Shown: in pieces, positions 1-7,774 of the stretch
Layout of the letters: each line of letters starts with the position of its first letter
Numbering within the stretch: the first letter of the stretch is position 1
Assembly (NCBI RefSeq): GCF_050717535.1
Contig: NZ_JBOITM010000074.1
Location: 1 to 64,000 of the forward strand
DNA length: 64,000 nt
Source: Clostridium_AD sp050717535
Lineage (GTDB): Bacteria; Bacillota; Clostridia; Clostridiales; Clostridiaceae
Reading direction: 5' to 3'
The notes under the pieces: generated by a model
The model's database searches: none
The model's input: only the letters and a program-made list of their open reading frames with translations
What the model was told of the DNA's origin: nothing
Made by a program: the position numbers and the translations under genes

Positions 1-3
1 CAT
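1..3 (-). CDS. start codon of a gene running off the left edge
   Basis: On the reverse strand an ATG occupies the first three bases and is preceded by an AAGGATGTGA ribosome binding site about five bases upstream. Only the start codon is inside the window, so the product cannot be named. A terminator at 67-100 separates it from the ABC transporter operon. Confidence 0.4.
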
Positions 4-66
4 TCACATCCTTTTTTTGATACCTTATTATACCATAAATACCCAAAAATAAGAACCCTGAGCATA

Positions 67-100
67 AAGAAAAAGCAGGTTTTTACACCCGCATTTTCTT
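67..100 (-). terminator. intrinsic terminator of the GntR/ABC operon
   Basis: A 14-bp stem (67-80 with 87-100) that is perfect except for two positions, with a 6-base loop and A/T-rich flanks. It lies 55 bases after the last gene of the reverse-strand ABC operon and before the gene leaving the left edge. Confidence 0.6.
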
Positions 101-155
101 CTATACACCCAAAGTTTAGTAAGAACCATTAATTTAGGCTTTTGCTGCTTTTTAT

Positions 156-791
156 TTATAAAACCCCCATTACTTTCTTTAATGTTATTTTATAAGATGT
201 CTTAAGTGTAAATGCTGCCAGAAAGCTAATAACTACAATTCCTAGGAGTTCACCATTTAAAATGGCATTAGGTCCAATAATCCTATTTACATTAAAAGCA
301 CATAATGCAGTAAAAGACATGATAACGAAGGCTAAAGTAGCCCAGGCAATTGGCTCTGGAGCATTGATTGATTTAAGTTCACAGGAAGCCAGAGCTGGAT
401 AAAGTAAATTTGTGCATAAAAGATACATGACAATAAATAGTAAGTATAACCTAGGCAGTTCCTGATGACTAAAGATTGATACAAGAAAAGTGCCAATGAA
501 CCCTATAATATACATTACATAGGTGTGAAGATAAACAATTTTTATAATATCTTTAGTTCTTATAGGAAGAGTTAAGCAGAAAATATATCCCTTTTCAGAA
601 ATCTCGTTTATGCCTATGGATACAATGAAAAAGCCTACGATAACTACAAAAGATGTTTCATAAAAATCACTTCCACCAGTAAAAAAAATATTTACTACTG
701 AAGGAATAATCAAGAGTAGTGCAAAGAAAAAGGTTTTATAAAAGAATCCAGCTTTAAGCATTTTAAGATAGTTTAATAATAGGTCTTTCAT
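156..791 (-). CDS. ABC-2 type transporter membrane subunit
   Basis: The protein has 211 residues with about six hydrophobic membrane segments (for example residues 20-35, 45-60, 90-107, 113-133, 145-170 and 183-200). No soluble domain is visible. It is the last gene of a four-gene reverse-strand operon: GntR regulator, ATPase, permease, permease, with only one base between it and the previous gene. That order is typical of YtrA-regulated ABC exporters, which often respond to cell-wall-active compounds. The substrate is not shown by the sequence. Its pairing with the following permease as one heteromeric exporter is inferred from the tight spacing. Confidence 0.75.
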   Translation of the reverse strand: MKDLLLNYLKMLKAGFFYKTFFFALLLIIPSVVNIFFTGGSDFYETSFVVIVGFFIVSIGINEISEKGYIFCLTLPIRTKDIIKIVYLHTYVMYIIGFIGTFLVSIFSHQELPRLYLLFIVMYLLCTNLLYPALASCELKSINAPEPIAWATLAFVIMSFTALCAFNVNRIIGPNAILNGELLGIVVISFLAAFTLKTSYKITLKKVMGVL

Positions 792-792
792 T

Positions 793-1578
793 TCAATTAC
801 CCACCTTCTCCGAAATTTTTAGAGGTAACTTGCAACCTAAAAAATAACTGATTATAGTTGAAAGGAGTATAATAATTAAACCTGTAATTCCGCCAATGTA
901 TCTACAAGCCTTTAATATAGGAATGAATATTGGACCTAAACCGTTAAACATATTTTGCTCGTTTACTAAAGTACTCGGTTGTAAATCAGGAATAGATATT
1001 AAATAAAACATAAATACGAGCAATATTAATATTAATGCTATGAATAGATACCTAAAGGCCTTATATTTTTCAGATGAAGATGAAAAGCCTATTGATATAT
1101 TTACAGCCATAGTCCATATACAATAAATTAAAACAAGAAATCCTGAATATGCTGATATAAGCTCACTTGTGCTTACAAAAACATTTAATCCTATAAAATA
1201 TATTACTACTATAAAAAATGGAATACTTACCATTTGGAAAATCCCGAATTTCACATTATATATATCTTTTTTTAATACTGGTGCCTGTATTAGAAAATCA
1301 TTCAGATTACCTGTGACTTTTCTTTTTAACCCAATACCACTTTGAGTGCTTAAAATAAATACATAGGATAGGTTGATTAAATTAAGTAATTGAAGAACTA
1401 TATCGCTAAAATCTACCATTGTTCCTTTATTTACATAATCCTGTACCAACCTTGTTGTTTCAGAACATATCATTATTGATATTAGTCCAGTGAAAAATAT
1501 AGAAAATCTTAATAGCCACTCAATATTGCTTGGATACATAAACCAAAAGGCTTTAATTATATTAATAGTTCTTTTCAT
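793..1578 (-). CDS. ABC-2 type transporter membrane subunit
   Basis: A 261-residue integral membrane protein with about six hydrophobic segments. Two in-frame ATGs are possible; I chose the one at 1578 (product beginning MKRTINIIKAF) because the GGGGGT ribosome binding site at 1588-1593 is about ten bases away, while the ATG at 1587 would touch it. The start lies inside the end of the ATPase gene, so the two are probably translationally coupled. It presumably forms the transmembrane part of the exporter together with the gene at 156-791. The substrate is unknown. Confidence 0.75.
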   Translation of the reverse strand: MKRTINIIKAFWFMYPSNIEWLLRFSIFFTGLISIMICSETTRLVQDYVNKGTMVDFSDIVLQLLNLINLSYVFILSTQSGIGLKRKVTGNLNDFLIQAPVLKKDIYNVKFGIFQMVSIPFFIVVIYFIGLNVFVSTSELISAYSGFLVLIYCIWTMAVNISIGFSSSSEKYKAFRYLFIALILILLVFMFYLISIPDLQPSTLVNEQNMFNGLGPIFIPILKACRYIGGITGLIIILLSTIISYFLGCKLPLKISEKVGN

Positions 1579-2431
1579 AATTATCATACCCCCAGATAGT
1601 AAAAGTTAATAGATTTTCAACACTAGGGTTAGTACCTTTTATGTCCTTAAAATATTCATGAGCTTTTTCTCTTAATATCAAACCCTCAAAAGTAATCTCA
1701 CCTTTTCTAATTCCAATAAACTCATGTTCAAGTCCATTTAATTCTTCAATGCCCCCAGTTAATACAATATATTTTTCTTCGAGTTTATCAACCGACAAAC
1801 TTTCTATTATTTTACCACCATGAATTAAAGTTATATAATCTGCTATTTTATCTAAATCTGAGGTAATATGTGTTGAAAAGAATACAGATTTTTCTCCGTC
1901 AGATACAAACTCTCGAAGTATATCTAAAATCTCAATTCTTGCAACGGGATCAAGACCTGCGGTGGGCTCGTCAAGAATTAGAAGATTAGGCTGATGTGCT
2001 AAGGCAAGAGCGAACATTGCTTTTGTTTTCATACCCTTAGAGAACTCACTTATTTTTTGTTTTAAAGGAATTCTCCATTTGGAAACATAGTTATTGAAAA
2101 TATCGTCACTCCAATTATCATAAAACACCCTGAGAGCTTTTGCATGATTTTGCAAAGTAGAGCTACTTATAAAATAATCTTCATCTGGCACATAGCCAAT
2201 TTGGGATTTTACAAAGATTTCTTCTTTAACATTATCTTTTCCAAGGATTTTAATCTGTCCTGAGGTTTTCCCAATTGCATTTAACATTAATTTTATAGTA
2301 GTAGTTTTTCCTGATCCGTTTTGCCCTATAAACCCCATAATGCATCCTTTTTCAAGGGTAAAGGTTACATTCTTCAAGCTGAAATCCCTAAAATCCTTAT
2401 TTAAATTTAAAACTTCTAATATATTCTCCAT
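1562..2431 (-). CDS. ABC transporter ATP-binding protein
   Basis: A 289-residue ATPase. Walker A is GQNGSGKTTT near residue 37, the signature motif appears as FSKGMKTK near residue 130, and Walker B with its catalytic glutamate is LLILDEPTAGLD near residue 150, followed by the H-loop FFSTH. The KGM signature and the C-terminal extension of about 80 residues are usual for drug or antibiotic exporter ATPases of the CcmA/YtrB type. It is transcribed with the GntR regulator (two bases upstream) and two permeases downstream. The cargo cannot be told from the sequence. Confidence 0.88.
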   Translation of the reverse strand: MENILEVLNLNKDFRDFSLKNVTFTLEKGCIMGFIGQNGSGKTTTIKLMLNAIGKTSGQIKILGKDNVKEEIFVKSQIGYVPDEDYFISSSTLQNHAKALRVFYDNWSDDIFNNYVSKWRIPLKQKISEFSKGMKTKAMFALALAHQPNLLILDEPTAGLDPVARIEILDILREFVSDGEKSVFFSTHITSDLDKIADYITLIHGGKIIESLSVDKLEEKYIVLTGGIEELNGLEHEFIGIRKGEITFEGLILREKAHEYFKDIKGTNPSVENLLTFTIWGYDNYEKNY

Positions 2432-2433
2432 TT

Positions 2434-2808
2434 TTATTCCCCCTTATAAATGTTTTCAATTATCTTTAAAATATTTTTTTTCGTTACCCCAACTTCCATT
2501 ATTTTAAGAGTCATATCTTCATATTCTCGGATTAATTTATCTTTTCTTTCTGATAACAACTTTGACACATCCACAGTATTTACAAAAGTGCCCTTGCCAG
2601 AGACTGTATATATAAGGCCTTCATGTTCTAAATCTGTATATGCTCTTTTGGTGGTAATAGTGCTAACATTTAGCTCCTTAGCTAGCTGCCTAACCGACGG
2701 GAGAGTGTCACTTGCTTGAAGCTTTCCACAAAGTATATTTGATTTGATACAAGCCTTTATTTGTTCATACATAGGCAAGTCACTTGTATAATCTATAGTA
2801 ATATTCAT
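2434..2808 (-). CDS. GntR-family regulator, YtrA subfamily
   Basis: A 124-residue regulator with an N-terminal winged helix-turn-helix (residues 9-75, with SDTLPSVRQLAKELNVST and the GKGTFV wing) and a short C-terminal helical tail. This is the size of the YtrA subfamily, which lacks a large ligand domain. The start at 2808 is set by an AGAGGTGAA site six bases upstream; a longer frame to 2895 runs through the promoter and is unlikely. As first gene of the ABC operon it is probably an autoregulated repressor, with an operator candidate at 2852-2868. Confidence 0.85.
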   Translation of the reverse strand: MNITIDYTSDLPMYEQIKACIKSNILCGKLQASDTLPSVRQLAKELNVSTITTKRAYTDLEHEGLIYTVSGKGTFVNTVDVSKLLSERKDKLIREYEDMTLKIMEVGVTKKNILKIIENIYKGE

Positions 2809-2851
2809 TAATTCACCTCTTTCTTGGTAGGACTTATTTATACAAAATCGT

Positions 2852-2895
2852 GTATACCATATATATACGATATCGCATATCCAGCTTATTGTCAA
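2852..2895 (-). promoter_or_regulatory. promoter and operator of the GntR/ABC operon
   Basis: On the reverse strand TTGACA (2895-2890) is followed after 17 bases by TATCGT (2872-2867). Directly downstream lies a GTATA-N7-TATAC inverted repeat (2852-2868), the form of site expected for a YtrA-type repressor covering the transcription start. Confidence 0.55.
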
Positions 2896-3034
2896 TGAAT
2901 TTAATGTTATACTTATACATGGAAATATAGAGAAATCATAAATTATGGGTTATCTCACTGAAAAAATGAAATATGGTTTTATATATTATAAATAGTAAAT
3001 TTAAATGTGTTTTAGAAAGGACTGAACAAAATTT

Positions 3035-3604
3035 ATGAAATTGGTATGTTTTGGCGATAGTTTAACCTATGGATATGGGATAACAAGAGGGAAATGTTGG
3101 GTAGATTTAATTAGAAAAAAATTAAATGTAGAAGTTATAAATCAAGGTGTTAATGGCGAAACAACTGCTGCTATGATTTCTAGGTATTATACTGATATAG
3201 TAGAAAAAACTCCAAGTCATGTAATTATAATGGGTGGTAGTAATGATTTCTTAAAGGGATATACGGTGAGTAGAGTTGAAGCAAAAGTAAGCCGCCTAAT
3301 TAAGGAAGCAAAAGAACATGGAATAGTACCTATCATAGGCATACAAACTCTAATAGACAAAGATTTAGCACTTGAACATTGGAGTATTGATGTGGACTAT
3401 TTAAAAGTAAATGAAAAGATCAAATTGTATAGGCAATGGGTATTAAATTTTTGCAATGAAGAACATATTTTGTTTATAGACTTTTATAATGCTTTAGAAA
3501 ATTCCAAAAAAACTTTATACCCTAAACAATTGTACATTGATGGGATTCATCTAACAGAAAAAGGCCATGAAATTATCAGTGAATGTGCATTATTAACGAT
3601 TTAA
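3035..3604 (+). CDS. SGNH/GDSL-type esterase or lipase
   Basis: A 189-residue hydrolase of the SGNH family. The nucleophile serine is in FGDSLTYGYG (residue 9), the Asn block is GGSNDFL near residue 68, and the Asp-His pair is DGIHLT near residue 170. There is no signal peptide, so it should be cytoplasmic, similar in size to TesA/arylesterase-type enzymes. The substrate is unknown. It is a single gene with an AAAGGA site upstream, divergent from the GntR operon and followed by a strong inverted repeat. Confidence 0.85.
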   Translation: MKLVCFGDSLTYGYGITRGKCWVDLIRKKLNVEVINQGVNGETTAAMISRYYTDIVEKTPSHVIIMGGSNDFLKGYTVSRVEAKVSRLIKEAKEHGIVPIIGIQTLIDKDLALEHWSIDVDYLKVNEKIKLYRQWVLNFCNEEHILFIDFYNALENSKKTLYPKQLYIDGIHLTEKGHEIISECALLTI

Positions 3605-3700
3605 GAATGGGAGCTTTACTATTTTAGAAAGGCGGGATAGTAGTTGGCTGTGGATAACATTTATACTCCACCGTAGGGAGAATTCGCTTTTTACACGGTA

Positions 3701-3759
3701 AAGAAAGTATATATTACGTAAACTTCATTTGAGCAAGCTCTAGTAATATATACTTTCTT
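3701..3759. terminator. bidirectional hairpin between SGNH gene and pseudogene
   Basis: A perfect 17-bp inverted repeat (3701-3717 with 3743-3759) with a 25-base loop and T-rich sequence after it. It sits between two convergent units. The loop is longer than usual for an intrinsic terminator. Confidence 0.55.
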
Positions 3760-3766
3760 TTATTTT

Positions 3767-4330
3767 TTATTTTTGACTCTGCGCCTTATTATCAATAAGT
3801 TGTAGATCATTTTCCTTTATTATGGAAATCAACAGATCCGCATATACGTTATTTTCATTAATATCTTGTATAGTACTATATCCTGCATTTTCAAGGGCTT
3901 GAGCTTGCTGTATATACTGAGAGGCATCGAAAACTCCATTTTTTTTATATCTATCATTGTCAGAAAGAAATTTTCCATAATCATCTAGTGAATCTACTTT
4001 GTTTTCATATAGTCTAAAATTAGCTTTTACAACTTCATCATGATATTCTGATGTAGTCATATTTATACTTTTTCCATTCCAACTACTATCAGATTTTATT
4101 CCAAATAGATTATTTGCTTTAATACTTAAATCTGATTTACCCCAAGCAGATTCTAATATACATTGAGATATTGTGATGGATGGAAGAATTTTATACTTAT
4201 TGTATAGTTCAATCGCTTTTGGTGAAAGGTCCTAAATGAAAATTTTATTTGAAGAATCCTTTTTTAAATTACCATTTACTAAACCTATAAATTTTAGTTG
4301 GGATAAGTAGTTATTTACGAAACAGTAGGT
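3767..4330 (-). pseudogene. broken glucosaminidase-type peptidoglycan hydrolase
   Basis: One reverse-strand frame stays recognisable from 4330 to 3767 but is interrupted by a TAG at 4232-4234 and has no start codon or signal peptide at its upstream end (a TAA lies at 4331-4333). Downstream of the TAG it encodes the motif block LESAWGKSDL then NNLFGIK, which marks the glucosaminidase domain (PF01832), followed by the typical tail with FRLYEN, LENAGYST and YADLLISIIKE. The 97-codon frame starting at the ATG at 4060 is only the C-terminal part and lacks the catalytic Glu region. I read it as a decayed autolysin gene; a sequencing error at the TAG would not restore the missing N-terminus. Confidence 0.75.
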
Positions 4331-4442
4331 TTAAATGTAATAAATAGCATAAAATTAGTATATACCTATTAAATCAAGCAAATCAACTAAATTAAGGTTA
4401 TAATGAATAGAATAAGCAAAATAATAAATTCTAGGAGATGGT

Positions 4443-5231
4443 ATGGTGGGAAACTCAGAAAGTATAATATCAATTGTGGATTTACAAATGAGCTATGGTA
4501 GTAAAAAGGTGCTTAATGGAATAAATCTAGAGATACCTAGAGGCCAAATAATAGGATACATAGGGACTAATGGTGCTGGTAAAAGCACAACTATAAAGAT
4601 AATGCTTGGGATATTAGATGGATACACAGGAAAAGTTGAAATATTAGGACAGGATATAAGTAATGGAAGTGTAGAGTATAAAAAGAAAATAGGGTATGTT
4701 CCTGAGCTTGCAGATATATATGAAAACTTAACTGCGTATGAGTATATAAGCTTTTTAGGTGAAATATATGGATTAGAAAAAGATAAGATTATTGAGAAAG
4801 CTAAAAAGTTAATGGCCTTATTTGGAATGGAGGGTGTTATAAATTCTAGAATATCCTCATATTCAAAAGGTATGAAGCAAAAGTTACTTATAATATGTAG
4901 TTTAATTCATAATCCTGAAATATTATTTTTTGATGAGCCTTTAAGTGGTCTAGATGCCAATAGTGTAATGGTGTTTAAGGAGGTTATGCGTTCTCTTGCA
5001 AATAGCGGAAAAACCATATTTTATTCATCACATATAATGGATGTTGTTGAGAAGGTAAGTGATAGGATATTACTTTTAAACGATGGACAAGTAGTAGCCG
5101 ATGGAAGTTTCGAGGAGCTTAATAATAATCAAAAGGATGGTTCACTTGAAGAAATATTCAATCAGCTAACAGGCTTTAATGAGCATGCGAAGATTGCCAA
5201 AGAATTCGTTTCTTTGGTGTGCGAGGTGTAA
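4443..5231 (+). CDS. ABC transporter ATP-binding protein
   Basis: A 262-residue ATPase with Walker A GTNGAGKSTTIK (about residue 38), signature YSKGMKQKL (about 138) and Walker B ILFFDEPLSGLD (about 160), then the H-loop SSH. The layout is that of CcmA-type exporter ATPases. A TAGGAGATGGT ribosome binding site precedes the ATG. The membrane partner starts two bases after the stop codon, so the two form an exporter. The substrate is unknown. Confidence 0.86.
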   Translation: MVGNSESIISIVDLQMSYGSKKVLNGINLEIPRGQIIGYIGTNGAGKSTTIKIMLGILDGYTGKVEILGQDISNGSVEYKKKIGYVPELADIYENLTAYEYISFLGEIYGLEKDKIIEKAKKLMALFGMEGVINSRISSYSKGMKQKLLIICSLIHNPEILFFDEPLSGLDANSVMVFKEVMRSLANSGKTIFYSSHIMDVVEKVSDRILLLNDGQVVADGSFEELNNNQKDGSLEEIFNQLTGFNEHAKIAKEFVSLVCEV

Positions 5232-5233
5232 TT

Positions 5234-6895
5234 ATGAAGAATTTTACCGTACTTAAAATATTAGATAAATTCCAATCAGCATATAAAAAATTAGGCGTTG
5301 ACTATAAGACAATGAGAATGATACTTCAAATAAAACTAACCATGGATGGCCGTAGAGTAAGTACTGTTATGGCAAATAATAAAAAAACAGATGACACAGA
5401 GGAAAAGAACAATTATTCATCTTTACTTAAAATAAACGGATTTATGAGCATTTTCATTGGACTCATAATGATGGGTGAGATGCCTTCTATGATTTCAACA
5501 AATATTGTTATAGGTATAAATTTATTTATGATGGTATCTCTTATGATATCTGATTTTTCAGCAGTTTTGCTAGATGTAAAAGAAAAAAATATATTGTTAC
5601 CGAAACCTATTGATAGTAAGACATTTAATGCGGCAAAGACTACTCACATATTTATATATTTAATGGGGTTATCACTGTCACTAAATTTAATTCCACTAGT
5701 TCTTGGTACAATAAACTATGGACCCTTATTTTTTTTAATATTTAGTATAGAAAATATACTTTCAGTATTGTTAGTTATAGCATTGACAGCATTACTATAC
5801 ACTTTAGTTTTGAAGTTTTTTGATGGAGAAAAACTAAAGGATATAATCAACTATTTTCAAATATTATTAGCTTTTGTGTTTGCCTTTGGATATCAGCTAA
5901 TGATTAGGGTTTTTAATATGCAAAGTATTAATATTGAATATGCACCAAAGTTTTGGCATGCACTACTTCCATCTATGTGGTTTGCAGCGCCCTTTGGAAT
6001 ATATATTGATGGTAATAAACAACCTTTTTTAATACTTTTATGCGTATTTGCAATAGTAGGTCCGATTTTATTAATTACGGTTTATATTAAAGGGGTAGTA
6101 CCTTATTTCGAAAAGAACCTTCAAAAATTAAATGAAAATGGAGGAAAAGTAAGTAAGCGGAGTGAAAATAGAAAAGAATTTATAGCATCATTAGTTTGCA
6201 GGGATAAGATTGAAAGGAGCATGTTTAAATTTACTCAAAACATGATAGCTACAGAAAGAAATTTAAAGCTTAAGGTATATCCAACACTGGCAATGGCTGT
6301 ATTTGTGCCAATCCTATTCATGTTCATGGATAGAGGTGATAAATCCATTATGGATAATATCCAAACTGGCTTTGGTGGTAAAGTTCATTTGTTAATGTAT
6401 GTAAGTATATTCCTGCTATGTTTTTGTACAGCTTTTATAAATAATAGTGATAGTTATAAGGGTGCCTTTATATACAAGGTATTACCTATAGAAAATCCAG
6501 GAGTAATATTAAAAGGAGCAATAAAAGGAACTATATTCAAGCTAATAATACCACTTTACATATTAGAGGCTGGAGTGTTTTTAATACTTAAAGGTCCCTC
6601 AATAATTATAGATTTAATAGTAATGTTTTTAGTGCTTTTAATAGTATCATTAGTGTATTTTAAAGTATCCAATAAGGAAATGCCCTTTAGTGTAAAATTT
6701 GCGGTGGCAGATAGTGGAAAGCTTATAGGACCATCGGGAATTACAATAGTGCTACTTGGGGCTTTTGCAGGAATCCATTTTATTATTAGAAATAATATGA
6801 TGTTTACTTCCGTTTATGCGGTGGTACTTTTAATTGTTAATATAATTCTTTGGAAAATTAGCTTTAAAGTAAGTTGGAATGATGTAAATATGTAA
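5234..6895 (+). CDS. large ABC exporter membrane protein
   Basis: A 553-residue membrane protein with roughly twelve hydrophobic segments in two halves (about residues 75-240 and 335-550) separated by a charged region around 275-330 rich in Lys, Arg and Glu. I chose the ATG at 5234, two bases after the ATPase stop, because a GAGGTG site lies six bases upstream; the earlier frame start at 5219 overlaps the ATPase. It resembles the large permeases of putative Firmicute ABC exporters in which one fused protein replaces two permease subunits. The substrate is unknown. Confidence 0.75.
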   Translation: MKNFTVLKILDKFQSAYKKLGVDYKTMRMILQIKLTMDGRRVSTVMANNKKTDDTEEKNNYSSLLKINGFMSIFIGLIMMGEMPSMISTNIVIGINLFMMVSLMISDFSAVLLDVKEKNILLPKPIDSKTFNAAKTTHIFIYLMGLSLSLNLIPLVLGTINYGPLFFLIFSIENILSVLLVIALTALLYTLVLKFFDGEKLKDIINYFQILLAFVFAFGYQLMIRVFNMQSINIEYAPKFWHALLPSMWFAAPFGIYIDGNKQPFLILLCVFAIVGPILLITVYIKGVVPYFEKNLQKLNENGGKVSKRSENRKEFIASLVCRDKIERSMFKFTQNMIATERNLKLKVYPTLAMAVFVPILFMFMDRGDKSIMDNIQTGFGGKVHLLMYVSIFLLCFCTAFINNSDSYKGAFIYKVLPIENPGVILKGAIKGTIFKLIIPLYILEAGVFLILKGPSIIIDLIVMFLVLLIVSLVYFKVSNKEMPFSVKFAVADSGKLIGPSGITIVLLGAFAGIHFIIRNNMMFTSVYAVVLLIVNIILWKISFKVSWNDVNM

Positions 6896-6949
6896 GGAGT
6901 CATATATAAAAGGTTACAGAAACATTAACTTGTCACATGAGTTACACCT

Positions 6950-6979
6950 AGGTTATCTTACAAAACTGTAAGATAACCT
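6950..6979 (+). terminator. hairpin, copy 1 of a duplicated intergenic element
   Basis: A perfect 12-bp stem (6950-6961 with 6968-6979) and a 6-base loop followed by TTTTGCATTTG. A near-identical element occurs at 11159-11188. It ends the upstream ABC unit and precedes the BceA-like gene. Confidence 0.6.
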
Positions 6980-7073
6980 TTTGCATTTGTAAGTTGAATG
7001 ATATGGAGTGTAAGCATTGCAAGAAGTATAATATGCTTATAGTGATGAGAAATGAGAAAAGGGAGAGATATAA

Positions 7074-7760
7074 ATGGAAGTTTTAAAGGTTGAAAATTTA
7101 ACTAAAACTTATGGAAAAGGTGAAAATGAGGTAGAGGCTCTTAAAAATATAAATTTGTCAGTACATAAGGGGGAGTTTGTAGCAATTGTGGGAGCATCGG
7201 GTTCTGGTAAGAGTACACTTCTTCATTTACTTGGAGGGCTAGATAGGCCTACATCTGGAAATGTGGTTATTGATGGGGAAAGTATTTATGATTATAAAGA
7301 AGAAAAACTTGCAGTGTTTAGAAGAAGAAAGATAGGTTTTGTATTTCAGTTTTATAATTTACTTCCTATTTTAGATGTAGAAGAAAATATAGCACTTCCA
7401 GCATTACTTGATAATGATAAGGTAGATAAAGTTTATTTGGAAGAGCTTATTAAAATACTCGGACTAAGCGAAAGGAAAAAGCATCTTCCCTCAGAGCTAT
7501 CAGGAGGACAACAGCAAAGGGTGTCAATAGGTAGAGCGGTGTTTAATAAGCCATCAATAATACTTGCAGATGAGCCTACAGGAAATCTTGATACTAAAAA
7601 TTCAAAGGATGTTATAGAATTATTAAAGTTTACAGCTAAAAAATATAATCAGACATTAATACTCATCACCCATGACGTGAATATAGCAGCTATGGCAGAT
7701 AGAGTTTTAACAATTGAAGATGGTGAAATAATTTCTGATAAGCATTTGAAAGTAAGCTAG
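7074..7760 (+). CDS. BceA/MacB-like ABC transporter ATP-binding protein
   Basis: A 228-residue ATPase of the LolD/MacB/BceA type. Walker A is GASGSGKSTLLHLLGG (about residue 38), the Q-loop region is GFVFQFYNLLP, the signature is LSGGQQQRVSIGRA and Walker B is ILADEPTGNLD. The pairing with a large FtsX-domain permease 14 bases downstream, and with a two-component system nearby, matches antimicrobial-peptide detoxification modules. Start supported by AAAAGGGAGAG upstream. Confidence 0.88.
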   Translation: MEVLKVENLTKTYGKGENEVEALKNINLSVHKGEFVAIVGASGSGKSTLLHLLGGLDRPTSGNVVIDGESIYDYKEEKLAVFRRRKIGFVFQFYNLLPILDVEENIALPALLDNDKVDKVYLEELIKILGLSERKKHLPSELSGGQQQRVSIGRAVFNKPSIILADEPTGNLDTKNSKDVIELLKFTAKKYNQTLILITHDVNIAAMADRVLTIEDGEIISDKHLKVS

Positions 7761-7774
7761 GGGGAAGAGAAAAG

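Noticed and set aside
2809..2895. Longer N-terminus of the GntR regulator
   Set aside because: It would be translated from within the promoter and operator; the ATG at 2808 has the AGAGGTGAA site.
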